From Heterodera schachtii (taxonomy: Eukaryota > Nematoda > Chromadorea > Rhabditida > Heteroderidae), in the NCBI GenBank assembly GCA_023374025.1, contig SIJG01000188.1:107093-171092 (forward strand): DNA of 64,000 nt. Direction: 5' to 3'. The notes under the pieces were generated by a model. That model did no database searches, was not told the DNA's origin, and saw only the letters and a list, made by a program, of their open reading frames with translations. Every line of letters begins with the position of its first letter. Position 1 is the first letter of the stretch. The position numbers and the translations under genes were made by a program. Shown here one piece after another: positions 1 through 12,500 of this stretch.

Positions 1-2137
1 TTTTTGGAAAAATCCTCAAAAATGCTAATTTATGGACAAAAGTACTCAAGGACCCAGGTTTTCAGACATTTTTGGCCATAACTTTTTTGAAAACCATCGA
101 AATTTTTTGAAATTTGGGTTATGAAATGATATCAAATTTATTAATTTGTTGGTTCTTAAATATTTTTAAGCAGAATTTTTTATGATCAATTATATGTCAA
201 ATGAAAAAATTTTTATAAACTAAAGATTGATTGTTCAAAAATTTAGACTTTTTTCAATTTTCATGTATAACTTTTTTTGATAATTGTCTAATCGCGAAGC
301 AATAACTTAGAATATCTTCTAAACGTGTAAGCTTTCGGATGATATCAACAATGTTGGATTTGGATGACAAAGGGAAAACATATTTTTAGTGGTTTTTGAG
401 GTCGCTACTTGACCAACGAATCCGGACTCGAACCAAAAACCCGAAAATTAATTCTCGAAAAATACTAATAAAGGCTTCAGCCTGAACTTAAGCCTATGCC
501 TAAGCCTAAGCTTACTCCAATTCCGATACTTTTTCAGCCTGAAAAAGGGCAAACGTGCCCCTAATTCTATTTTTCAACCCATTTCACCTCAGCATTAGGT
601 CGACAAAAAATCAGCATTTGGGGTCAAAAATCAGCATATTTGAAAATTTTATTACAAACACAAAAAGACCAATAAGAAAATGTTTATTTTTTTTGCGGCG
701 CAATTTTTCAACAAAACCTTTGGAAAATGGGAAGGGGTGGGTCCGGCGGGGTCGATAGGCGCCGCCGGGAAAATTTTTCAGAATTTGGCGTCAATTTGTT
801 AACGGATTTTCACCAAAAAGTGTCCATTTTTTTTGCAATTTTGAGTCAAATTTTTATTAAAACAAAAAGTTTTGGGGCCCAGCGGTGCCGGCGGTCCCCG
901 CCGGAGGAAAAATAAGAAATTTTGACCATTTTTAACAGGTTTTCACCAAAAATTGGCTATTTATTGGTCCAATTTGAAAATTTTAAGGCCGGCGCTGCCA
1001 ATAGGCTAATAGCCATTTTTGAGGATTTTTTCCAAAAATCAGCATAAATCAGCAAATTTTGAAAATCTTGCGCTTTTAAGTCATAAATGTACTGAAAAAT
1101 GGATGAACTAAACAATAAATAAATAATAAGATTTAAAAAGAATAAAAAGTCACACACAGATAATATTGCCATAGTTTTGAAAATTTAGAAGTTTTTGGTA
1201 CCATTTTACACAAAAATGGCCGTTTTTCGGAACCCGTCAGTTCGGCCCCGCACGGTTCGGCCCCAGCCATGTTTTTGGACTACAACTTTTTTCTTTGTCA
1301 ACCAATTCAAACATGGTTGGTATCATCCGAAAGCCCTTCAGATGCTCTATTAGCCTGCAAATTTCCAAAAAATTACGTCAATTTTGAACAAATTTATGGC
1401 CAAAAAAGTTGGAAAATCTGGTTTTTTGAGTTCTTCAGGGCATTTTTTTTTTGAACCTTTACAAAATTTTTCAAAATTTTGAAGACTAATAGATGAGGTA
1501 CGTTTTCGCGTGAGTGCCTGTTTACAACTAATATTGGTCGGATGTGTGCCGAACATTCATTTTGACCTATTTCGAATCCCGAACCCGATTTCAAACAATT
1601 TTTTGCTTTTATTTACTCAAAAGCGTCCTCATTTTTATGCTTGTAAAGATTAACAACTCTAGTATTGACAACGTGAATGAGACACAGAATCCGACCATCG
1701 GCATCACGACATTTCTTTTCTTTTTCGGGGGCGGGGAACTCTTCTTTTCACATATCCAAAAGATTAACCAATTGGAAAGTCTTAACTTTTTGTTCAATTT
1801 TTTGCCGTACAAAAATTATGCCCCAAACATTTTACGCCAAATAACTCAATTTTATATAGAAAAAATTCTGTAATAGGGGTTGGAAATTTTTCTAAATTAT
1901 GATAAATAAGCCTGCCAGAAAGAGAGAAAACAATTTTATACCAAATTGCATTTGGGATGGTGAGTCTACACTAATACCAGCAGAGCATTAGACCGTGAAA
2001 AATTATTAGACTGTATAATAATTTGTCAGTATTAATTTAGTTTATAAAATTTACTTAAATATAGATTGAATTAAGCACCAGAAATAAAACGGGAGTGAAA
2101 AATTTTTTCAAAATATAAAAAATTCGCTTATATGCAA
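1..2137. other. non-coding AT-rich region with dispersed-repeat remnants
   Basis: No convincing gene. The stretch is AT-rich with small GC-rich blips at about 725-770, 880-905 and 985-1005. The motif AAATCAGCA recurs (near 610, 640, 1040, 1050) and reappears at 2250-2300, with a related stretch at 18935-18990, so this is a dispersed repeat family. The short duplicated phrase TTCGGCCCC occurs twice at 1240-1265. Open frames here are short and low in complexity. Confidence 0.6.
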
Positions 2138-2200
2138 CCACGTGAAAACGGCCACGCGAAAATGGCCCTCACGCGAAAATAGCCACGCGAAAACGACCCC
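2138..2200. repeat. short tandem repeat of CACGCGAAAA units
   Basis: About four imperfect 15-17 bp units built on CACGCGAAAAYGRCC lie head to tail. The GC content is well above the surroundings. The array is followed at 2214-2300 by the AAATCAGCA dispersed repeat, so it may be a subterminal part of the same element. Confidence 0.6.
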
Positions 2201-2479
2201 GACCGGAACTGACGTAGACCGCCATTTTTGAGGGTTTTTTCCATAAATCAGCAAAATTTCTCAAAAAGCAGCAAATCAGCATCTCAAAAAATAAATCAGC
2301 TTTGGCCCCTTGAAATCATCAAAATGATGATAAATCATCATCACATCTCGCTACCCTGATTTTGCCATTAAGAAAATCAGAAACCGGAAGTGTCACGTAA
2401 AAGACAAACTGATCATATGATGTAGTAACAATTGCATTTCAATCCCAATTCCTTGATGTCCCAAAATGGCACGACATAC

Positions 2480-2620
2480 CTCTTGCCATTTGATGACACG
2501 TGGCAGCAAAAGTTGGTGTAGCATCCGACAGGAAGAGAGCGCATTCGGTGTGGCATTTTCGACAGGGATGAAAGGCACAAATTCGAACAAAAGTTCGAGC
2601 GGAAGGCATTTGGGGGCCAT
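2480..2620 (-). CDS. probable first exon of an F-box-like protein
   Basis: Read on the minus strand, an ATG at 2620 opens a 47-codon exon that ends in a strong donor (GAG|GTATGT; intron starts at 2479). The peptide begins MAPKCLPLELLFEFVPFI, which resembles the start of nematode F-box domains (LPxELLxEhhxFh), followed by a Ser/Cys/Arg-containing helix (SSCRMLHQLLLP) in the place where F-boxes carry their second helix. F-box proteins recruit substrates to SCF ubiquitin ligases. The GC content is higher than in the flanks. No second exon could be placed: dispersed repeat begins about 130 bp downstream, so the gene may be truncated or continue beyond the repeat. The family assignment is inferred from pattern only. 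Confidence 0.4.
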
Positions 2621-2739
2621 TGTTGGGAGAAGCAGAGGACAGTTTTGTTATTTGGGGTAATTAGTGAGCAATTAGCAAACCGCCCGCCTCGGCACTTTGA
2701 ACTTGGTTTGGCTCATCTCGGCAGTAAAAGCAGCAGAAG

Positions 2740-2900
2740 TAATGGCCGTTTTTCTTTTCTCTCCTTTCCGTTTGCTTTTCTCTCTCTGCGTTGTCTGCCT
2801 TTCCCCTTTTCTCTCTTCCTTCTCTGCTCTCTATCTCTTTATTTGTCTCCTCTCCCTTTTCTCTCTCCTTTTTTTTCTCTGTGCCAGTCTTTCACAATGA
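2740..2900. repeat. pyrimidine-rich tract
   Basis: A run of C and T on the plus strand (many CTCTC, TTTCTC and CCTTTT words) just upstream, in the minus-strand sense, of the F-box-like exon. The open frames across it are low-complexity Ser/Phe/Leu and are not credible proteins. Confidence 0.5.
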
Positions 2901-3379
2901 TTCGGTTGCTTTTCGTTGTCCCCGAAGGGGTTTTGTTTGTGTAGTGTCTACCGCACTGTCTTGCTTTTTCCTTCCCTGGGAATGCAATTTCTGCGTTTCC
3001 TCACCCTTCAGCCATATTATGCGTCCCATAAATGACCAGGGTTCACAGATTAAATTTTTCAAAAGCCTCATTTCTCGAAATAGTTAACTAAACGAGTAAG
3101 TAAAAATGCCAAAATAATGGTTAAAAGTCAAAAATAGTGACAAATAGTGAAATAATTTTCAGTTAAAATTGAGCAAAAATAATTTTTATTCACTGATTGC
3201 AGTTGCAAATGAGAGTACATTTCTTTTCTAATATTTTCTTAACAAATATTTAACTTTTTAAATCAAAATTTTTTTCAATTTAATTTTTTTTTTTAATTTT
3301 CATGAAAATTTTTCAATTTCTACAATTAGTGGTATTTTTGAAAAAAAAATTTAGATTAGAATGAAGCGGGATCGGGAAT

Positions 3380-3791
3380 GGTAAATATTGATCATAGTCC
3401 CCAAACTCAAAAGTGCTTAAAAACGGTCAGAATCGATGTAAAAAAGTTATAAACAAAATTAAGCCTAACTTTTCGCAAAAGGGAGCATGCGAAGACGGAG
3501 CAAGTAGTGGGGCGAGACGGAGGGCGGAGGAAAAAGTCTGACGAGCGCCACAGGCGGTTGACTGCGGGGGCCCGAAGGGCACCCGCCAATCAGTCAACCA
3601 CCTGCAGATCACGCGCGGACTTCTAGAGCCTTATTTTGTTAATTTTTTCGAATTTTGAACCGGTTCAAAAACAGGTTTAAAGTTGAAGCGCGCCAAAATT
3701 TTTGATTGCTTAATCGTTTTCAGCGCATAAGGAAACCTATAAAAGTGGTTTTGAGCAATTTTGAGTCTGGGAGCTATGATTAATATTTACC
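3380..3791. mobile_element. foldback (inverted-repeat) element, about 412 bp
   Basis: The two ends are inverted copies: GGTAAATATT(G/A)ATCATAG at 3380 and its complement ending at 3791. The similarity continues inward (ACTCAAAA, TGCT-AAAA). A GC-rich centre at 3545-3605 carries a second hairpin (GGTTGACTG against CAGTCAACC). There is no coding sequence. No clear target-site duplication is seen, so the superfamily is unknown. Confidence 0.6.
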
Positions 3792-3895
3792 AAAAATTCT
3801 TTCGAATGATATCAAATTTGTCCGAATTTGACTGAGTTTACGAATCGTCGCTTTTTGGCTGAGTTGACGAATCGTTGGCGCGCCGCGCCGTTGGA

Positions 3896-4108
3896 CTCTC
3901 TTCTCTCTCTCTCTCTCTCTCTATTCTCTTTCTCTCCCCTTTCTCTCCACTTTCTCTCCTCTCTCTCTCTCCTCTCTCTCTTTTCTCTCTCTCTCTCTCC
4001 TTTCTCTCCACTCTCTCTTTTCTCTCTCTCTCTCCTTTCTCTCCACTCTCTCTCCCTCCCATCTCTCTCTCTCCTTTCTCTCCACTCTCTCTCTCTCCCA
4101 TCTCTCTC
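3896..4108. repeat. CT microsatellite with TCTCTCCA interruptions
   Basis: About 210 bp of (CT)n broken into repeating blocks with CCTTTCTCCACTCTCT-like interruptions. Frames through it give Ser/Leu or Arg/Glu repeats and are not genes. Confidence 0.9.
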
Positions 4109-4508
4109 AAATAATATAATAGAAAAGATGAATTTGCATGTAGAGGATCTGAACCTGGTGCTTACAAAAAGCAGTCACTAATGGAATTAATTATTTAATT
4201 TGTTTATTCATTAAAAAACTTGCACGTCATAACTTGGAACTCGGGCTCATTTCGCAGAAAATAAAAACACTAAGAACCCAGGGATGCTCTTCAACCCACC
4301 AAGTTTCATTCGGAAATCCCACGGACACCCGGGAACCTTCCTTTGTTAGCTCCTCTAGACGAATCGTTAATTTTTGTTTGCAATTTTATGTTTAAAAAAT
4401 GAGGATTTTTCATTCCAAATGAGGATTTTTGAGGTATTTTAGTGGCAAATGAGGATTTAAAATTTTGAGATAAAAAACAAATCAATTACCATTTTCTGGA
4501 GGCAAACA
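4109..4508. other. intergenic region upstream of cyclophilin
   Basis: AT-rich. ATGAGGATTTTT-like units occur three or four times at about 4398-4460, resembling the microrepeats seen in the MITE-like elements elsewhere in the window. No promoter element can be assigned with confidence. Confidence 0.4.
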
Positions 4509-5339
4509 ATGTACATTTGGTCAGCTATTTTCATTCTTATTTTTGCATCAATTATTAGCATCACACAATCAAATGATGCAGAAAAACCGAAGGGGCCAAA
4601 AGTAACGGAGAAGGTCAATTAAGAAAAATGAATCACACACATAATTTTGTTTAAACAATCTTAGGTGTATTTTGACATTAAAATCGGCGATGAAAGCGTT
4701 GGTCGCATTGAAATCGGCTTATTCGGGAAGACTGTCCCGAAAACTGTGGAAAACTTTGTTGAACTTGCCAAGAAACCGAAGGGGGTAAAACTTTGCAGCT
4801 TTTTCCGGTATTTGCCAATTATCTTTTTAGGAAGGTTACGCCGGCAGCGTTTTCCACCGAGTCATTAAGGTCATTTTCATTGGCTTTTGTGAGGCATTTT
4901 TTTTTTTGAAAAAAGCAACCAAATTAATTAAACTTTCCTGGTAAAAAATACTCAAAAAATGTTCCATCGAATATAAAAGTTTAATTTTACTAATACAAAA
5001 AAAGATTAATTTAATTTGAAGGACTTCATGATCCAAGGCGGTGACTTCACCAAGGGCGACGGCACTGGCGGAAAGTCCATTTGGGGCGAGAAATTTCCGG
5101 ACGAAAATTTCAAATTGAAACATTACGGCGCCGGATGGGTGACAATGTTTATTTTAGGCATGTTTAATTAATCTTTGTTCCTGGTTTAGCTGAGCATGGC
5201 GAATTCTGGCAAAGACACAAACGGGTCACAATTTTTCATGTTCGTTTAAAAAAAAGTGGAATTTTAAACAAATAAATGCCGTTTTTTGTAGCACCTGCAA
5301 AAAAACAACTTGGCTCGACGGACGACACGTTGTTTTTGG
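4509..5339 (+). CDS. secreted (ER-type) cyclophilin, peptidyl-prolyl isomerase, 3' end lost in gap
   Basis: Cyclophilins catalyse cis-trans isomerisation of X-Pro bonds. Six exons can be read: 4509-4613, 4665-4784, 4831-4869, 5022-5138, 5190-5239 and 5292-5339, all with GT-AG introns of 46-152 bp and compatible phases. Exon 1 starts with a hydrophobic signal peptide ([17 protein letters not shown]) followed by [12 protein letters not shown], as in cyclophilin B-type ER proteins. The catalytic and ligand-binding residues are visible: FHR(V), [24 protein letters not shown] and RHVVFG. The loop KKPKGEGYAG is typical of nematode ER cyclophilins. The last residues (about 45-50 by family length) fall in the assembly gap that starts at 5340. 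I see no retention signal because the C-terminus is missing. The ATG at 4509 is chosen because it gives the signal peptide in frame. Confidence 0.93.
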
Positions 5340-5642
5340 NNNNNNNNNNNNNNNNNNNNNNNNNNNNNNNNNNNNNNNNNNNNNNNNNNNNNNNNNNNNN
5401 NNNNNNNNNNNNNNNNNNNNNNNNNNNNNNNNNNNNNNNNNNNNNNNNNNNNNNNNNNNNNNNNNNNNNNNNNNNNNNNNNNNNNNNNNNNNNNNNNNNN
5501 NNNNNNNNNNNNNNNNNNNNNNNNNNNNNNNNNNNNNNNNNNNNNNNNNNNNNNNNNNNNNNNNNNNNNNNNNNNNNNNNNNNNNNNNNNNNNNNNNNNN
5601 NNNNNNNNNNNNNNNNNNNNNNNNNNNNNNNNNNNNNNNNNN
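5340..5642. other. assembly gap (303 N)
   Basis: A run of unknown bases that cuts the cyclophilin gene after ...HVVFG. What follows the gap is unrelated C-rich sequence, so the real gap size and the join are uncertain. Confidence 0.99.
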
Positions 5643-5872
5643 AACTCCCGCGCATTTAACCTCCACGACCCAAAATCTCGCGCAACCCCCATCCAACACC
5701 TCCAAATCCCGACCCCACACCGTCCCGCGCATCAACCACCATCCCGAACCCACATTTCCCGACGCATCCCCCACCCCCTCCCCGCGCACCACCCGCCAGA
5801 GACGCAGACACAACCACCCAATAGGCACGGGCCCGCCCGCTCATACTCTCTGCGCTCAGCGGAGAAAATCAA
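5643..5872. other. C-rich island abutting the gap
   Basis: About 230 bp with strikingly high C and low T, unlike anything else in the window except the poly-C leader near 59.8 kb. The frame that reads into the reverse transcriptase gives a Pro/His/Arg-rich peptide without family resemblance. It may be an unplaced gene fragment, a low-complexity tract or a misjoined contig end. Confidence 0.5.
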
Positions 5873-5897
5873 TCGATATTTAAAGTGGGCACCCTAT

Positions 5898-6371
5898 GTA
5901 GTAGCATTTGACTCAGTGCCCCATGAATTACTTTTATACAAATTGGAAAAAATAGGTATAAGGGGCAAACTTTTGATGTGGATAAAGGACTTTTTGAGTA
6001 ATAGGACTTATCGTGTTAAAATTGGGGATGATTTATCCTCCAGTAAAAAAGTTGGCTCTGGCGTCCCCCAGGGCTCTGTCCTTGGACCTTTATTATTTTT
6101 GATTTATATTAACGACCTTCCTGATGCCTTGCCATCAGGAGTAAGAATTAAATTATATGCTGATGATGTTAAATTGTATATTTGTTATAAAGCAAGAACC
6201 GAAACAGAAATTATGCATAAAGCATTGCATAATTTATCAGAATGGGCAAATAAATGGCAGATCAGAATCTCAATTAAAAAAACTTTTGTACTTTACTTGG
6301 GGAATAAAAACCCCAAAGAAATATATAAAATTGATGGAAATATAATAAATGTTGTGGATACAATTAGGTAA
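5898..6371 (+). pseudogene. non-LTR retrotransposon reverse transcriptase, core fragment
   Basis: Reverse transcriptase palm motifs of the jockey/CR1 type: motif A AFDSVPHELLL near 5904, motif B GVPQGSVLGPLLF near 6061, and the catalytic YADD (YADDVKLY) near 6160. These enzymes copy element RNA at a nicked target. The homology begins abruptly just before motif A, where a C-rich unrelated stretch is fused in frame, and ends at a TAA (6369-6371) before the thumb. Endonuclease, ORF1 and a 3' tail are all missing. It is a truncated, inactive copy. Confidence 0.85.
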
Positions 6372-6605
6372 GATTGACCGGAAAAATTAAAACCGAATTA
6401 TTAATTCATTAAACTAAAAGTGATTTGGTCATTATTTATTTGTATTGATCTCACATTATATTTTATTTATTGGCGGCGATCTCGTTTTTTAATTGTTTTG
6501 CGCTTTCTTGAGGACATTTTTTTTTTTGTTGTTGTCCTCAATGTAAGCGGATTTTTCCCTTTTGTGGACTTTTTTCTTTATTGACAATAAACAATAAAAA
6601 TAAAC
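6372..6605. other. AT-rich spacer with a short hairpin
   Basis: Non-coding. A perfect 9-bp inverted repeat, TTGAGGACA (6508-6516) and TGTCCTCAA (6533-6541), brackets a T-rich loop. No gene is seen. Confidence 0.5.
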
Positions 6606-8199
6606 AATAAAATAAGAAAATAATTATCCATTATTTTCGACACGGTGTGTCAACTCTCAACAAGAGAAAGATTACTTATAATATATATAGGATAAATATT
6701 AAAATATATCACAAGATTAAAATAAATATTATTTAGAATATCATTACTATCTAAAATAATTTTAAAATAAATAAAGAATACCACATCTTCAATTGAATTT
6801 AAAACCGATCCATTGCACGTGATTTCATGAAGTTCATGAAATTAATTATTAAAAAACAATTCATACATAAAGGATGTTAGCCTAAATGTTCGATTTGTTA
6901 GTATTAAATTTTTAAATGAATAAAACTATTACCTAGATAAACAAATTACAAATGATGATTTATTATAAAGAAAACAAAAACTAAAAATCACTATATCTCT
7001 AATTAAATAATTACTTAATAATTTATTTATAATTCTTAATGAATTTAGAATCGAACATTAATATCTTCATTTAAAATTTTTAAAACATTAATTTTATATG
7101 AAAAATTAAAAGAAACCGGTTATGCATTCAAGAAACACGAACCAAACGATACGAAATGGCTTTTACGGTATCAATCTTAAGAATTAATTAATTAAAATTT
7201 TCGATTTTAAATATACAAAAATGAGATATTAACAAATCAATCTTCTCTTATTCAAAGAAAAAAATCTTTATTAAATACAGTTAAAATGATAATGGATTCA
7301 AAAATTAATAATAGCTTCAACGGCATGAAAGATTGTTAGTTTTGAGAGAATTATTTATACTAACAATGAATAATTTTAAATAAAGCAAAAATAAAACCAC
7401 GTTTACAATTAAACTCTGTATAGATGGTGGTATACTCAGAATGGCGTTAAGAAGACCGATCTAGACGTGTAAATAAATAATTCGAATTTATGAAATTTTC
7501 CATTTAAAAAAATATTTATGTAAAAATCGACATTACAAACAAGATATTGTTATAAAAAGTTTAACAAGAAATTGCAATATTTTTTTATTTATATATTTTG
7601 TTAAAATTAAGTATTTGAATTATTTATTGATTGATTCTAAATAACGAATCTTTATTATACAATTAATAAAACGATCGAATTAATTAACAACCGATTCAAA
7701 ACAATTGATAAAATCTTTTAACAAATTATTAGAAATTCAGTCAAAATATTAATTGAATTTAAAATATTGATTATTTATTTAAAAATTAAAACTGAGTTTT
7801 TATTTACTATAAGAGAAATTTGCCAAAAAATGACAAGAATTATTGTATTTGATTGCTCCAAGCAAAAACTAAAATTGATTCTCATTAATTCAAACGGAAC
7901 ATTACCTTAAATTCAAAAAAATTCTTCATATAAATGGTAATATAGAAAAGTAATAAAGCGATACATAACATTGGTAATTGAATGGAAATGAAAAATATAA
8001 TATATCTCGTAATGGAATTAAAATTAATTTTAATAAAAAAATACGTATGATATGGATCACGTATTCTGAAGAAACTTTTACAACTGATTGCCGTGAATTT
8101 ATTTCAAAGTTAAATTAATTTTAAAGGTATAAAACTAAAAGTTCTATTATACTAATTGTGAGTCGTAGGATAAATAGTGATTTATCCTTTTATTTATAT

Positions 8200-8591
8200 T
8201 GTGACGATTCCTTTTCGCGTTATTTCCCCATTTAAATATTATTTGTTGTCAATTTTATCTTTTTCATGTTTTGTCTTAATTCGAAAATTGTATTCGAATT
8301 TGTATTAGTTTTATGTTTTCCTTTTATGCTGATTTTATTCTTTATGGTTTATTAAATTGTCTTTTAATCTCCTGATAAATTCCCAAACTTTAATTCCCAT
8401 TGACTTTAATTAATTGGTATTGTTACTCGAGTTCCTAATTTGCAATTCGCCTCTTTCTCTAATCCCCTGTCAGTAAAGTGGTGTTGAAATCAAATCTTTC
8501 CTTGACCCTAAAATCTCAATCCGAACCCCAAGCGAATCCCAAAGTCCTTCCCCGAATATTCGTCTGAATTTCCAACGTGGCGCTCCTGCAG
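8200..8591 (+). repeat. possible solo LTR remnant with primer-binding-like site
   Basis: A T-rich segment of distinct composition inside an A-rich block. It opens with TGTGACGATTCC at 8200, a common LTR start. It becomes richer in C toward 8450-8570 and is followed by TGGCGCTCCTGCAG at 8578-8591, which resembles a tRNA primer-binding site. No second copy is present in the window, so the assignment is tentative. Confidence 0.3.
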
Positions 8592-9259
8592 AAACGGCAT
8601 AATTATGAATATGAAAAAGTATTAAAAGAAAATATTAAAAAAAGTAAAGTCCGTGAAAAAGAAAATGGTTTACAGCCTGCCTGCTGGTCGATTTAATTAA
8701 TAATAAGATCAATAAAACAAATCAAAAATTACAAAATAAAATCGACATTAATTAGTGAAAATAAATAATTAGAAATCAAAGGACAAGAAACAAATTGCTA
8801 ATAAAACGTAAATAAAAACTTAAATCTTTAACACAATAATAATAATAAATAATATTTATTAAATTATATCAAAGTAAGAAGGTAAATATAAAAATGAATG
8901 AATATTAAATAAAATTTAAAAATTTAACCATTAAGAATAAAGTTTGAATAAATATATTTAAGAAATTACATTTGTCTTTAAAAGATAGTCTTTAGGATTT
9001 TGATTAATGCAGAAAATATAAAACAATTCTTCAAAACACAAAAAATGTTTGAACGTTTTTTCAAAAAAACAATAGCAAAAAATGCAAAATTGTGGCAAAA
9101 AGTCCGAGATAATGACGAATAGTAACATAATTTTCAGCCAAATTTTTTTTAATTCATTGGGTGTTGTTGCAAATGATGTTACACTTTCTTATAATATTTT
9201 CTTTAATTAGGTCGATTCTTAAGAGTGTATTTTTTGGTTTTCTTCTATATTTGCTAAAA

Positions 9260-9520
9260 ATTCCAAAAAATGTCGGAATATTGAAAAAAATAGGCGACAA
9301 AATGAAAAATAATGGCAAAAAATTATTTTAGTTGTCAATTTTCAAATATTTGCGCTAAAAACGAAATTTTTTTTGAAAAAGAATTTGTTTTTGTGCATTT
9401 CTCATCAAAATAAAGCCGCAGAAAAAAAGTTAAAAAACTAAAATCCGGGCTCTACTCATTATTAGGGGTCTGAAAAATATGTTTGGGTTTTTAATAATTT
9501 TAAATAATTTAGCATTTTTA
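9260..9520. repeat. dispersed 260-bp repeat, copy 1
   Basis: Nearly the same sequence recurs at 15060-15321 in the same orientation. Shared landmarks are AAAAAATGTCGGAATATTG, the phrase CTCATCAAAATAAAGCCGC, and TCTACTCATTATTAGGGG. The copies differ at a modest number of positions. A looser relative of the stretch just before it (9060-9220) lies at 3090-3240. Confidence 0.85.
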
Positions 9521-12500
9521 GTTTAATATGTATTTTTTGTTATTAAATTATTTTGATTATTTCAATAATAGCTTAAATTTTTGATTTTATTTTTAGGTCT
9601 AAAATTTATGTAGTATTTTATTTGAAAAATAATTCATTTAAAAATGCAAATTCTATTCTCAGAATCGGTAAATGAATATTTCAATTATATTTTAATCACT
9701 TTCAATCTTTTTGAATATCCATATGAAAATAAAGTTTAAACACTATTAGCCAATCAAGTAAGATATATCATATAGAGAAAATAAAATCTTAAAATAAAAA
9801 TTTATGGCTTCAAACTAAAGTAATTTAAACCATCAAAAATATAAATAAAATAAAAAAATTTAAACCAAACATTTAAAAAAAGAAACCCCAACTGAAGGAA
9901 CGATACTTTAACGAACTGCGACCGTGAAACAAATTATTTGCGGTAAAGCCGTTTTTTGTATTAATGAATACCCTAATAATATAGGAATAAAACTAAAAAA
10001 ATCAATGAGTAATTAATAAAATATTACTTTAATACCATATTGATAATCGAATTTAATTTAAATGAAAATTTAGATTTTTTGTTTCCTTTTTAACGAATTA
10101 AGAAAAATAATTCATATTATTTACTTGTATTAACAAGTGAAATATTAGTTGGAATGTGCAATGAAATTAAAATGAATGCAAAATAACTCCTAATATTAAG
10201 GATAAATTACTTTAAGCAAAATTACAATGCAAATAACAAAAAATTTAAGTGTAAATATATAAATAGTTTTTTATAAATTAATATTAAAAAAACAATCAAT
10301 CATAACTCGCGCAGATAATCATAGAATTTCACATGAATACCTTTGAATACTAAGAGAGAAAAAACGAAAATTTTATTAAAAAAGAGAAAAAGGTAACTTT
10401 TTCATATTTAAAAAATATTGACTTTCTAATATATCGCTTCAAAAAATATTAATAATAAGGACGTGTTAAAAAGTCCAAAAAAATCAATCAATAATTATGT
10501 CACTGCGTGTCAAGATATATTTTAAGAATTTATCTAAATTAAATAATAAGAAGAGATAAATTTTATTTAATGAAAAATATCTATTTTTGAAAATTAAAAA
10601 AACCAGAATAAATCTAATACGAATTCATTCAATATAAGATAGTTGTATAATAATTAAATTAAATGAAATTATGGTAAATAAGAAAAAATAAATAAAGTTT
10701 AGTATTGTTTTTTAAAAAGCGTCAAAATATGAATAAAACAAGCTTATGTTTGATTATTTTATTTAATCCAATTTTTAATTGCAAAAGAATAATACTTGGG
10801 TTATCAAGCATGAGTCAAAAAGAGATGTATCACAATATTTCTTAGCAACTTAAAAAGCGAAAGGTAACAAACAATCTGTAGAATAAATAATAATTAACTG
10901 ATTGTAAATTAAGAAAAAGATAGAAAAATGTAATAGAAATATGCATATATGAACAAATTTTTCTTTTATGAAATAAATAATAATAAGTTTCTTTATTAAT
11001 TGCGCCTAAAAAGATTCTGTCAGAAAATGATATAATAATTGAAATATATAGTAATTAAAATTATGAATAATTTTATATGATTTGAAATTAACCATTTCGC
11101 AGTTTTTCCCAAGTATTTAGCAAAAAATTTAAAGTATGTAGTTGAAGTAATTGAAATAAAATATGCGAAGAAATAAAGTTAAATTAAAAAAGTATTTACA
11201 TAATTATACGAATGAAAATAAATATTACACAAAACAAAAATAATAATTGTTCAATGAAAAAGTAATTTAAGAAAAACGAAGATATTAATTTAAATTTATT
11301 CTAACCAAATATATATATGAAACAATTAACAAAAAATTCATGGAATAAAGCCGAAAAAATTGCAGATTTATTACGGTAATAATGAAAACCAATTCAAAAA
11401 ATTTTTGAGTTGTAACTCTTTCAGTTGTCCATAGGATTTTTCTATGAATTAACGAAGTTGAATTGCATTATGAAGATTTGAATTACGAATTGTTTATATA
11501 AAAAGAATTTTATTGTTGTTATTAAATTAAACTTGACCAGAAAGAATTGACCATAATAAATCATTAAACATAATATGAAAGAAATTTAATGAATAAAAAA
11601 TCTGACAAAAACAAACATATTTCGTGAAACTTAAAATTTACTCATTGAATAGAAGGTGTAGAATTTTTAACTATTTTAAATACTAATTGAAAAATATGAA
11701 TAAATACCTGAAAATGCAACCTGAAATCAGAAATGAACTGAAAGATGAAAATTAAAAAAAGCAAAATATTATGTGCTGAAATCAGTCAAATCTTATAAAA
11801 AACTAAATTCGGCTATTGGTAAATCAGTAATTAATGTTGAATCTTAAATTCTTTAAGAATTATAAATAAACTATTAAGTAGTTATTTTAATTAAAGATAC
11901 AGTGATTTTTAGTTTTATTTTTTTTATAATAAATAATCATTAAAATTTGTTTATCTAGGTAATTTTCGGATAGTATTAAATTTAATAATTATATTCTAAA
12001 TGATCATATTATAAAATGTATTAATACGCGTTAATTACTATTTTAAATTTATTGTATAATGGATAATTTGTATTGAATAATAATAATCATATTTTATTAT
12101 TAGTTAATTTTTTAGATTTACTTTATAGTGAAATAATTTCTAACTTATTAAAAGCTGTTTATTAGTCGTAATTTAATTTAATGTTATTTATTAATTCAAT
12201 TTTTTGAATTTGTTTGACAATTCAATATTTTATTTTAAGTCTTGTTATATATTTTAATATTTATTTTATATATATTATTTTGTAAGTTAACAAAATTCCA
12301 ATTAACAATATCAAATTAAATATTCTATTATACATTTTGAAAAGTCTAAGTTTGCGAAAATTCTATACTTTTGAATTTTTTATATAAATAATTCCTAATA
12401 TGAATAATTTCTTAATTTAATAAAATCAATTTCTAATTTTGTAGCTACTGATTTTGAGCAAGATTATAAATTTTTATGATGTTTCTTTTACCTTTTTTTC

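Noticed and set aside
420..445. Minus-strand GGTTCGAGTCC resembling a tRNA B box
   Set aside because: No acceptor stem, D arm or anticodon arm can be drawn around it.
490..515. GCCTAAGCCTAAGC resembling nematode telomere repeat
   Set aside because: Only about two units with variants; too short to claim interstitial telomere.
1544..1873. 109-codon open frame on the plus strand
   Set aside because: Low-complexity Phe/Leu/Asn composition, no domain, no signal of selection, overlapped by an equal minus-strand frame.
3828..4181. Open frames through the CT microsatellite on both strands
   Set aside because: Pure repeat translation (Ser/Leu or Arg/Glu).
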